Shown here in pieces: positions 46,034 to 53,256 of a stretch of DNA of 53,256 bases (position 1 is its first letter; each line of letters opens with the position of its first letter). Source of the stretch: a bacterium UBP8_UBA817 (GTDB lineage: Bacteria; Margulisbacteria; Marinamargulisbacteria; UBA817); assembly GCA_002296285.1 (NCBI GenBank), contig DBHX01000049.1, forward strand, positions 1 through 53,256, written 5' to 3'. A program made the position numbers and the translations under genes. The notes beneath the pieces were generated by a model, which saw only the letters and a program-made list of their open reading frames with translations, searched no databases and was not told the DNA's origin.

Positions 46034-46948
46034 ATGTCAAACATTGCGATAGTTTTTTCAGGGCAAGGATCTCAATTTGTTGGGATGGGTTCTGATTTTT
46101 ATGAAAACGATGAGGTCTCAAAATCATTATTTAATCGGGCCAATGATGTTTTGGGGTATTCATTGTCTGATATTTGTTTTAGTGGCCCTGAGGAAACACT
46201 TAATTTAACACAGCATACTCAGGTCGCGATTTTTGTACTAAGTGCATGTATTTTTGAACGATTTAAGAACGTGCTAACAGCCGCATATGCTGGCCATAGC
46301 TTGGGAGAGATTACCGCATATTATGCGGCAGGAGTGTTGGATTTTGAATCTGCACTTCAAGTGGTCATTAAGCGTGGAGAGTTAATGGGTGCTGCCGCCA
46401 AACAAACGAATGGAAAGATGTCCGCCATACTTGGTTTATCGCAAGAAAATGTGATTGACTCCATTGCCAATATTCACGGTGTAGACATTGCAAATTATAA
46501 TTCTCCGGCTCAATTTGTTATTTCTGGGTCTGCCGATTCGGTGGATCAAGCCAATGACGCATTGCGTGATGCGGGTGCTAAACGTGTGGTTGAGTTGCCG
46601 GTTTCAGGGGCATTTCATTCCCCTCTGATGGAAAGTGCGGTAGCGCCATTCCAAACGTATTTATCGGAATTCACTTTTAATGATGCGTCCATTCCCATCG
46701 TCTTAAATCGTTTGGCACAACCAGAAACCAATGGTCAAAAATTACAAGAAAATCTATCGCATCAAATTCAATCGTCTGTTCGATGGATTGAGACTGTTCA
46801 ATTATTGTCAGATACCTGTCATCGATTCATAGAAGTCGGGCCAGGGAAAGTGTTATCTGGTTTAATTAAAAAAATTAATCGGGAACTTAATGTACAACCA
46901 ACATCCTCATTGGAATCTGTGGATGATATTTTAAAAGTGGAGGCTTAA
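46034..46948 (+). CDS. fabD: Malonyl-CoA:ACP transacylase
   Basis: FabD loads malonyl groups on ACP. The 304 residues have SGQGSQFVGMG at the N-terminus, the nucleophile Ser89 in AGHSLGE, and GAFHSPLM with the catalytic His. It abuts fabG exactly (TAA then ATG). Confidence 0.97.
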   Translation: MSNIAIVFSGQGSQFVGMGSDFYENDEVSKSLFNRANDVLGYSLSDICFSGPEETLNLTQHTQVAIFVLSACIFERFKNVLTAAYAGHSLGEITAYYAAGVLDFESALQVVIKRGELMGAAAKQTNGKMSAILGLSQENVIDSIANIHGVDIANYNSPAQFVISGSADSVDQANDALRDAGAKRVVELPVSGAFHSPLMESAVAPFQTYLSEFTFNDASIPIVLNRLAQPETNGQKLQENLSHQIQSSVRWIETVQLLSDTCHRFIEVGPGKVLSGLIKKINRELNVQPTSSLESVDDILKVEA

Positions 46949-47692
46949 ATGAACTTTAAAGACAAAACCGTTGTGATTACAGGCGCCAGTCGAGGGATTG
47001 GTCGATCGATTGCTGAAAGTTTTGCAAAAGAGGGGGCAAATGTTGCTCTTTGCTCAACCAATGATGCAAAAGCCAAAGCAATTGCCAAAGAAATAGCAAC
47101 TCAATATGGGGTTCAAGCGTTTGGAAAAGGCGTGGACATTAGAGCATTTGACTCAGTGTCAGAATTTATTAAAGATATTGTTGATGAATTTGGGAAAATT
47201 GATATCTTAGTCAATAATGCCGGCATTACTAAAGACAATTTGCTATTGCGTTTGGATGAAACGGATTGGAATGATGTCATTGAAACCAATCTTAACTCAA
47301 TTTTCAATACGACAAAATCAGTCATAAAATTTATGCTAAAGAAAAAATATGGTCGAATCATCAATATATCTTCAGTTGTTGGCTTAATGGGAAACCCTGG
47401 TCAGTCTAATTATGCGGCATCAAAGGCTGGAATGGTTGCTTTTAGCAAGTCCATTGCCAGAGAATATGGGAAGAAAAACATTACAATTAATGCGGTCGCC
47501 CCTGGATTTATACAAACAGATATGATTGAAACTTTACCAAAGGAATACTTAGATAATATAATAGATAATATTCCAATGGTACGACTTGGAATGCCAGAAG
47601 ATGTTTCACGTGCCGTTATGTTTCTAGCATCGGATGATGCCAGCTACATTACAGGTCAAGTGTTGAGTATCGATGGCGGTTTATACATGTAA
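46949..47692 (+). CDS. fabG: 3-oxoacyl-ACP reductase
   Basis: An SDR enzyme that reduces 3-oxoacyl-ACP with NADPH. TGASRGIGRSIAE is the cofactor loop, NNAG and NISSVVG supply the Asn and Ser, and YAASKAG the Tyr-Lys pair. The ending DDASYITGQVLSIDGGLYM is typical. 247 residues. Confidence 0.97.
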   Translation: MNFKDKTVVITGASRGIGRSIAESFAKEGANVALCSTNDAKAKAIAKEIATQYGVQAFGKGVDIRAFDSVSEFIKDIVDEFGKIDILVNNAGITKDNLLLRLDETDWNDVIETNLNSIFNTTKSVIKFMLKKKYGRIINISSVVGLMGNPGQSNYAASKAGMVAFSKSIAREYGKKNITINAVAPGFIQTDMIETLPKEYLDNIIDNIPMVRLGMPEDVSRAVMFLASDDASYITGQVLSIDGGLYM

Positions 47693-47710
47693 AAAAATTA
47701 GGAGGAAAAA

Positions 47711-47959
47711 ATGTCAATTACAAAAGAAGAAGTATATAAAAAAGTTAAGGCCGTTGTTGTAGAACAGCTTGGTGTTAGTGAAGATGAAGTTATAGAAGAG
47801 GCATCTTACACTGAAGATTTAGGTGCAGATTCATTGGATACTGTAGAGTTAGTCATGGCACTTGAAGAAGAATTCTCAACTGAAATTGCTGACGATGAAG
47901 CTGAGAAATTAACCACTGTTGGTAAAACCGTGGATTACGTTTTAAATTCTTTAAACTAA
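47711..47959 (+). CDS. acpP: Acyl carrier protein
   Basis: An 82-residue acidic helical protein. Ser41 in LGADSLDTVELVM receives 4'-phosphopantetheine. A strong AGGAGG precedes the ATG, fitting the high amounts of ACP needed. It sits between fabG and fabF as in most fab operons. Confidence 0.98.
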   Translation: MSITKEEVYKKVKAVVVEQLGVSEDEVIEEASYTEDLGADSLDTVELVMALEEEFSTEIADDEAEKLTTVGKTVDYVLNSLN

Positions 47960-47963
47960 TTTC

Positions 47964-49202
47964 ATGTCAAATCGTGTTGTTATCACCGGGGTTGGTACCA
48001 TCAACCCCCTAGGAAATAATGTTTCAGATTATATCAATGGCATCAAAAATGGAGACTGTGGAATCGACCATATATCATTTTTTGATACAGAAGGGTATTC
48101 AAGCCGAATCGCTGCAGAGGTTAAAGCCCCTGATTTTAGCGATGTTTTGGACCCAAAAGAAATCCGACGAACCAGTCGGTTTATTATTTTCGCCTTAAAA
48201 GCAGCGGTGGAAGCCGTACGACATTCAGGACTTGAAATTAATGAGACCAATGCCAATGACATTGGTGTTGAAATTGGATCTGGCATTGGTGGTATTGAAA
48301 TTCTTGAGCAAACAACACGAACATTGATTAATAAAGGGCCAAGCAAGGTCAGCCCTTTCACTGTGCCCATGATGATCATTGATATGGCATCGGGTATGGT
48401 ATCCATTAAAACAGGTGCCAAAGGGCCAAATTCATCATCCGTTACGGCATGTGCGTCATCCACACATTCCATTGGTAATGCATTCCGTCTCATTCAACGA
48501 GGCGATGCCAAGGCCATGATTGCTGGCGGCGCGGAAGCTTGCATTACACCCGTTGGCGTATCTAGTTTTTGTGCTGCAAGATCGTTATCTCCAAATGAAG
48601 ATCCAAAAACTGCGTGTCGACCATTTGATGCCAACCGAGACGGGTTTGTTATGGGTGAAGGTGCGGGCATACTCGTATTGGAATCGCTCGACCATGCCAA
48701 AGCAAGAGGAGCCAATATTCTAGGTGAAATCATTGGGTTTGGTTCATCTGGTGATGCCTATCACATTACGGCACCTGCGGAAGAGGGGGAAGGCGCACAA
48801 CGTGCCATTAAAATGGCGTTAAATGATGCAAAGATAAACGCAACCGATATTGGTTACATTAACGCTCATGGGACTTCCACAAAATTAAACGATAAAAATG
48901 AAAGTTTTGCGATTAAATCAACATTGGGAGATCATGCCTACAATATAAATATTAGTTCAACCAAATCAATGACGGGTCATTTACTGGGTGCAGCCGGAGC
49001 CATTGAATTGATTGCTACGGTTGATGCAATGAATAATGATTATATTCCTCCAACCATTAATTATCATTCAAAAGATGACGATTGTGATTTAAATTACACA
49101 CCAAATACCACTATTGACGCATCATTTGATGTGGCCATGTCAAATTCATTTGGGTTTGGTGGGCACAACGCCGTTATTGTTGTTAAAAAGTTTGCCGGGT
49201 AA
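47964..49202 (+). CDS. fabF: 3-oxoacyl-ACP synthase II
   Basis: The elongating ketosynthase. Cys163 in SSVTACASSTHSIG is the nucleophile; His residues are in NAHGTSTKLND and KSMTGHLLGAAGA; FGFGGHNA closes the family pattern. 412 residues, four bases after acpP. The 3' end overlaps rnhB by 11 nt. Confidence 0.98.
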   Translation: MSNRVVITGVGTINPLGNNVSDYINGIKNGDCGIDHISFFDTEGYSSRIAAEVKAPDFSDVLDPKEIRRTSRFIIFALKAAVEAVRHSGLEINETNANDIGVEIGSGIGGIEILEQTTRTLINKGPSKVSPFTVPMMIIDMASGMVSIKTGAKGPNSSSVTACASSTHSIGNAFRLIQRGDAKAMIAGGAEACITPVGVSSFCAARSLSPNEDPKTACRPFDANRDGFVMGEGAGILVLESLDHAKARGANILGEIIGFGSSGDAYHITAPAEEGEGAQRAIKMALNDAKINATDIGYINAHGTSTKLNDKNESFAIKSTLGDHAYNINISSTKSMTGHLLGAAGAIELIATVDAMNNDYIPPTINYHSKDDDCDLNYTPNTTIDASFDVAMSNSFGFGGHNAVIVVKKFAG

Positions 49203-49761
49203 TACGGCTGGCATAGATGAAGCTGGACGGGGGGCATTGGCAGGACCAGTGGTTGCCTGTTGTGTGGTTTTTAAAGAATCATTTTCATTTCATGGTGATA
49301 TCAATGATTCTAAAAGATTGTCGCCCAAAAAAAGAAACCAATTATTCAATGATATCATTCCCCATATTCACTTAGGCATTGGCATGGCCACCCATCGATT
49401 AATTAATAAAAAAAATATTTTAAATGCCACGCTGATGGCCATGAAAACAGCCATCCGACGATTCCCTGCATCGATTGGCCATGCCATCATTGATGGAAAT
49501 ACAGCCCCTAAACTAACGATTTCATATGAAACCATGGTCAAAGCGGATGCTAAGATCCCAGAGGTCATGATGGCCTCTATTTGTGCGAAAGTCATTCGAG
49601 ACCGTTTAATGCATAAATACCATCGCATTTATACTGGCTATGGGTTTGACGGTCATAAAGGGTATGGAACCAAGAAACACTATAATGCCTTGTTTGATTT
49701 GGGGCACTGCCCCATCCATCGCACATCCTTTAATTTAACAAAGCAGCTGACCTTGTTTTAG
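49192..49761 (+). CDS. rnhB: Ribonuclease HII
   Basis: Cleaves RNA-DNA hybrids at embedded ribonucleotides. AGIDEAGRGALAGPVVA holds the Asp-Glu pair, DSKRLSPKKR follows, HAIIDGN supplies another Asp, and KADAKIPEVMMASICAKVIR is the C-terminal motif. The TTG at 49192 starts the protein at the first strand (189 residues). The open frame goes back to 49114 but only inside fabF. Confidence 0.93.
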   Translation: MPGNTAGIDEAGRGALAGPVVACCVVFKESFSFHGDINDSKRLSPKKRNQLFNDIIPHIHLGIGMATHRLINKKNILNATLMAMKTAIRRFPASIGHAIIDGNTAPKLTISYETMVKADAKIPEVMMASICAKVIRDRLMHKYHRIYTGYGFDGHKGYGTKKHYNALFDLGHCPIHRTSFNLTKQLTLF

Positions 49762-49875
49762 GAACCCCTGACTAAAAAAAAGCTTGGCCGGCCCCACTAA
49801 CAATTCTCTGAGGCAAGTGGCTGATGACTTAATTAATTCATCCAGTCACTGTATACTTATATCATCATACATTAT

Positions 49876-49884
49876 GGGGGGGGG
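49876..49884 (+). repeat. Poly-G tract at the yraN ribosome-binding position
   Basis: Nine G end three bases before the yraN ATG, replacing a normal Shine-Dalgarno. Length changes could alter translation. Confidence 0.9.
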
Positions 49885-49887
49885 AAC

Positions 49888-50232
49888 ATGCATGCATTGG
49901 GGCGCCTTGGTGAACAGATTGCCATGGATTATTTAATATCAAACGGTCATTCAATTATTAAAAAAAATTTTTATACTCGCTTTGGGGAAGTTGACATATT
50001 CAGTAAGATCGGAAATCGACTTCATGCTATTGAAGTAAAAACATATCGTCAAGCATACCTCCCAATTGGTTATAAAATTAATTGGAAAAAGCAACGACGC
50101 ATGATCAAATGCACACAAATATTTTTGGATCGATTTAATTTATGGACGTTTTATGTGCAGTTTGACCTGATCATCGTTCATGGTGATCAGGTCACGCACA
50201 TGGAAAATATATTTAGCCTAACTGATGTTTAA
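49888..50232 (+). CDS. UPF0102 (YraN) family protein
   Basis: A 114-residue nuclease-fold protein. LGRLGEQIAMDYLISNGH, FYTRFGEVDIF and IEVKTYR correspond to the family's GRxGE, GEIDLI and VEVK motifs. The function is not established; the fold resembles Holliday-junction resolvases. It is often near rnhB, as here. Its end overlaps the convergent atpC gene by 20 nt. Confidence 0.88.
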   Translation: MHALGRLGEQIAMDYLISNGHSIIKKNFYTRFGEVDIFSKIGNRLHAIEVKTYRQAYLPIGYKINWKKQRRMIKCTQIFLDRFNLWTFYVQFDLIIVHGDQVTHMENIFSLTDV

Positions 50233-50635
50233 GCAATACTTCCAAACGAAGCTCTGCACGATTGAGTGATTTTTTTGCACGCTCAACGTCAATATCATTG
50301 GTTTGGTTTAGTCGTACATCTTCCAAACGTTTTAGTGCACGTTCTTTTGATGATTCCGCACGCTTTTTATCAATGGTTTCAATGGGTTCTAAATTATTTA
50401 CAATCAATACCACATCTTCTTTTGCAATATACGCCATGGCCTCGGTTAAGAAAAAACCATGGGTATGATTGGAGGTTTTAAGGACCATTTCGCCTTCAAT
50501 GCACTGAACAAGACTGGGTGTATGATCATAAGAAACACCAATATCACCAGATTTACCAGGAAGTCGTAAATAATCTGTGCTTTTTTCAAGCACAAGTCCT
50601 TTTGGGGTATATACTTTTACGACAAATTGTTTCAT
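50213..50635 (-). CDS. atpC: ATP synthase epsilon subunit
   Basis: The regulatory stalk subunit of F1. The 140 residues begin with the beta-sandwich domain (VKVYTPKGLVLEKSTDYLRL, PGKSGDIGVSYDHTP) and end with the two-helix domain (KERALKRLEDVR, KKSLNRAELRLEVL). Its start overlaps atpD by 4 nt, the usual order at the end of the operon. Confidence 0.95.
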   Translation of the reverse strand: MKQFVVKVYTPKGLVLEKSTDYLRLPGKSGDIGVSYDHTPSLVQCIEGEMVLKTSNHTHGFFLTEAMAYIAKEDVVLIVNNLEPIETIDKKRAESSKERALKRLEDVRLNQTNDIDVERAKKSLNRAELRLEVLLKHQLG

Positions 50636-52038
50636 CTTTTTGCGGACTCTTCTTTCGCTAATACTTCGTCCATGCCACCAACATAAGAAAATGACTGTTC
50701 AGGAATGTGATCATACTCACCGGATAAGATCCCTTTAAATGATTGAATGGTATCTTCTTTCTTAACGTATTTTCCTGCATGACCAGTAAATTGCTCAGCA
50801 ACAAAAAATGGCTGGGAGAAGAATTTTTGAATCTTACGCGCTCTTGCTACCGTGATTTTATCTTCTTCAGATAGTTCATCCATCCCAAGAATCTTAATAA
50901 TGTCTTGTAATTCTTTATACTTTTGAAGCACTGATTTAACTTCCGAGGCGACTTTGTAGTGTTCTTCTCCAACAATTCGTGGATCAAGAATGGTTGAGGA
51001 GGATTCTAGCGGATCTACCGCTGGGTAAATACCTGCAGAGGCTATGTTTCTTGATAATACCGTGGTTGCATCCAAATGCGAGAATGTTGTCGCTGGTGCA
51101 GGATCCGTTAAGTCATCCGCCGGAACATAAATGGCTTGAACAGATGTGATGGATCCTTTTTTAGTTGATGTGATTCGATCTTGCAACTCACCAACGTCAG
51201 TTCCCAATGTTGGTTGATAGCCAACCGCAGATGGCATACGTCCCAACAGTGCTGAAACTTCAGAACCAGCTTGTACAAATCGAAAAATATTATCAATAAA
51301 TAAAAGAACGTCTTTACCTTCAGTATCTCTAAAATATTCGGCTTGAGTCAATCCGGTTAATCCGACTCTGAAACGGGCACCTGGAGGCTCATTCATCTGA
51401 CCATATACCAATGTGGTTTTATCAAGTACACCAGATTCTTTCATCTCTAACCAAAGGTCATTTCCTTCACGCGTTCTTTCACCAACACCTGTGAATACTG
51501 AAAACCCACCATGCTCCATGGCAATGTTACGAATCAGCTCCATAATCAGTACGGTTTTTCCAACACCAGCACCACCAAAAAGCCCAACTTTTCCACCCGT
51601 TGGATACGGTGCCAATAAGTCAATAACTTTAATACCAGTTTCAAAAACTTCTGTTTTTGGCGATAAATCTTGAAGCTCTGGCGCCTTACGAATAATTGGC
51701 AATGAGTTTTCAGACTTAATTTCCTCACCATAATCAATGGCTTCTCCAGTAACATTCATGATTCGACCCAATGTTTCTTTACCAACAGGCACAGTGATTG
51801 GGGCACCTGTATCGGTACCAATCATGCTTCGAACCAAGCCATCGGTTGATGTCATCGATACGGTTCGAACAGACTCGTCGCCTAAATGTTGCATTGTCTC
51901 AAATACAATACTTCGTTCTTTATCTTCAACGATAATTGCATTTCCAATGGCGGGTAACTGACCACGCTCAAACTTAAAATCCACAACAGGACCAATAATT
52001 TGGGTAATCTTTCCTTTTGATTGTGTTATTGTTGACAT
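50632..52038 (-). CDS. atpD: ATP synthase beta subunit
   Basis: The catalytic F1 subunit, 468 residues. Walker A is GGAGVGKTVLI, the catalytic Glu lies in GVGERTREGNDL, Walker B precedes DVLLFIDNIFRFVQAG, and DELSEED near residue 400 is the family landmark. A strong GGAGG lies before the ATG, nine bases after atpG. Confidence 0.99.
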   Translation of the reverse strand: MSTITQSKGKITQIIGPVVDFKFERGQLPAIGNAIIVEDKERSIVFETMQHLGDESVRTVSMTSTDGLVRSMIGTDTGAPITVPVGKETLGRIMNVTGEAIDYGEEIKSENSLPIIRKAPELQDLSPKTEVFETGIKVIDLLAPYPTGGKVGLFGGAGVGKTVLIMELIRNIAMEHGGFSVFTGVGERTREGNDLWLEMKESGVLDKTTLVYGQMNEPPGARFRVGLTGLTQAEYFRDTEGKDVLLFIDNIFRFVQAGSEVSALLGRMPSAVGYQPTLGTDVGELQDRITSTKKGSITSVQAIYVPADDLTDPAPATTFSHLDATTVLSRNIASAGIYPAVDPLESSSTILDPRIVGEEHYKVASEVKSVLQKYKELQDIIKILGMDELSEEDKITVARARKIQKFFSQPFFVAEQFTGHAGKYVKKEDTIQSFKGILSGEYDHIPEQSFSYVGGMDEVLAKEESAKR

Positions 52039-52046
52039 ATTTCCTC

Positions 52047-52907
52047 CTATGAAATAGATGCAGCGCCGGCTACAATCTCTGTTAATTCCGTTGTGATTGC
52101 CGCTTGACGAGAGCGATTATAAAATAATTTTAATTCTTGAATCATTTCTTTGGCATTATTAGATGCAGAATCCATGGCCGCCATCCGAAACCCTTCTTCT
52201 GAAGCGAAGCTTTCTTGGATAGCTCTAGAAAAGATGTATGAAATATACGTTTCGAATAATTGATTTAGTGATGCTTCTTTGGATGATTCGTATATAAAAT
52301 CTGAATGATTGATTTCATCTGGATTCCACTCTGGTAGTTCAACGGGTAACAATTGCTTTACGACTTGGTTGGATGATAATGCAGAGACAAACTCATTGTA
52401 AATAACAAATACATTTGAATAAACACCTTTCAGGTAACTATCTACAAAACCATTCATGTAGTCATTAATTTCACTAATGGGTGTATTGGATGAAAATGCT
52501 GAACGAGCTTCCACTATCTTCACATTTCTCGACTTATAGTACTGTTGAGACTTGTTGCCAATGGTGTATAAATCAACTTGAGGATACTTCTCTAATACTT
52601 GCTTCACTTTTTTGAATAAGTTTGCATTAAACCCACCGCATAACCCACGATCTGATGAAATCACGATGATTGCAACTTGTGGCGACTCATTTTTTTTCAA
52701 CAAATTTGGAATTTCGTCATTAAATAATCGCTTGGATAACGACTCAATGATGGTTTGAATTCCTTCACCATAACTCTTAATATGCTCCAACTGTTTGATA
52801 TTTCGTTTAAACTTAGCCGCAGACACCATCTTCATGGCTTGAGTAATTTTATTTGTTTTCTCTACCGAAGCAATTCTATCTTTAATTTCTCGTGTATTTG
52901 AGGCCAT
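52047..52907 (-). CDS. atpG: ATP synthase gamma subunit
   Basis: The rotating central shaft of F1. The N-terminal helix (IKDRIASVEKTNKITQAMKM, then VSAAKF) and the C-terminal helix (RSRQAAITTELTEIVAGAAS) are the conserved coiled coil; SSDRGLCGGFNANLF is the central motif. 286 residues. Confidence 0.98.
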   Translation of the reverse strand: MASNTREIKDRIASVEKTNKITQAMKMVSAAKFKRNIKQLEHIKSYGEGIQTIIESLSKRLFNDEIPNLLKKNESPQVAIIVISSDRGLCGGFNANLFKKVKQVLEKYPQVDLYTIGNKSQQYYKSRNVKIVEARSAFSSNTPISEINDYMNGFVDSYLKGVYSNVFVIYNEFVSALSSNQVVKQLLPVELPEWNPDEINHSDFIYESSKEASLNQLFETYISYIFSRAIQESFASEEGFRMAAMDSASNNAKEMIQELKLFYNRSRQAAITTELTEIVAGAASIS

Positions 52908-52916
52908 TATATTGTC

Positions 52917-53256
52917 CTATGATGAGAAAAGCGATGAACACTCATTGATTGCAGCTTCAATTTTCGATTTAATGTCATCTGTTAGTACCTTTTCAGACTC
53001 TAATTGATCCAAGACATCGGCATGCTCCATTTGAATAATTGAAAATAATTCTTTTTCAAATGAACGAACTTTATCTACAGGGACATTATCGAGAAATCCA
53101 TTAATTGCAGCATAAATAATGGCAATTTGTTGAGAAATTCGAAGTGGCGAATACTGATCTTGTTTTAAGATCTCGATTAATCGTTTTCCTCTTTCTAATT
53201 GCTTTAATGTGGCTTTATCCAAATCAGAACCAAATTGTGCAAAAGCTTCCATCTCC
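52917..53256 (-). CDS. atpA: ATP synthase alpha subunit, C-terminal part (cut by window edge)
   Basis: The frame is open to the window's last base. It reads EMEAFAQFGSDLDKAT, the conserved alpha-subunit stretch near residue 400 of the full protein, so the ATG at 53252 is internal and not a start. The remaining residues are the C-terminal helical domain. atpG follows after nine bases. Confidence 0.97.
   Translation of the reverse strand, partial: EMEAFAQFGSDLDKATLKQLERGKRLIEILKQDQYSPLRISQQIAIIYAAINGFLDNVPVDKVRSFEKELFSIIQMEHADVLDQLESEKVLTDDIKSKIEAAINECSSLFSS

Noticed and set aside
49782..49795. GGCCGGCC self-complementary stretch after rnhB as a terminator
   Set aside because: There is no loop and no T-run after it.
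53252..53254. ATG as the start of a small separate gene
   Set aside because: The frame continues to the window edge and reads conserved internal atpA sequence.

Overview
The window is a gene-dense, A+T-rich bacterial chromosome segment, mostly housekeeping genes packed into long operons with 1-20 nt overlaps. The cell appears to be diderm and to make peptidoglycan. It has LptB and an LptF/G permease, a signal-peptide beta-barrel protein ending in Phe, and Mur-pathway genes. RNase Y with its YmdB neighbour, a CdaA diadenylate cyclase, a SigB/SigF-type sigma factor and a cyanobacterial-style two-domain ThiE point away from Proteobacteria. My best guess is an uncultivated lineage near Cyanobacteria/Margulisbacteria. 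That is inference from gene content, not a placement.

Layout. 1-3102 (-): a FliF-like ring protein cut by the window edge, a secreted TPR protein, and hemL. 3103-5374 (+): an accessory island with a broken kinase-like gene and a small membrane ORF. 5413-22021 (-): one nearly continuous run transcribed from murE through mraY, murD, ftsW, murG, a Gfo/Idh oxidoreductase, metK, pncC, recA, rny, ymdB, lptB and lptF/G to hemC and cobA-hemD. 22218-23890 (+): a sigma factor translationally overlapped with a double-hotdog FabZ-like protein. 24102-26136 (-): a porin-like protein and a TroA/ZnuA-like membrane-anchored protein. 26289-27683 (+): hsp20 and thiE. 27846-32145 (+): a second accessory island, a large unrecognised gene broken by an IS5-family element and by at least two frameshifts. 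32177-43624 (+): valS-folC-rdgB-panD-lysA-cdaA-panB-cysS, then a three-part NDH-2/cNMP-binding/TPR fusion. 43845-49761 (+): rpmF-plsX-fabH-fabD-fabG-acpP-fabF-rnhB, then yraN. 50213-53256 (-): the ATP synthase genes atpA (partial), atpG, atpD and atpC.

Together the genes supply envelope building (peptidoglycan precursors, LPS export, fatty acids), tetrapyrroles (hemL, hemC, cobA-hemD), cofactors (pantothenate, folate, thiamine, SAM) and energy (F-type ATPase, NDH-2).

The most unusual items are these: a compact MurE carrying a MurF-like C-terminal half that lacks the ATP-binding P-loop; the NDH-2/cNMP-binding/TPR fusion; two decaying accessory loci with eukaryote-like or unknown proteins; and several 8-11 nt G/C homopolymers, including inside ftsW. 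I did not find a CRISPR array, tRNA or rRNA gene.
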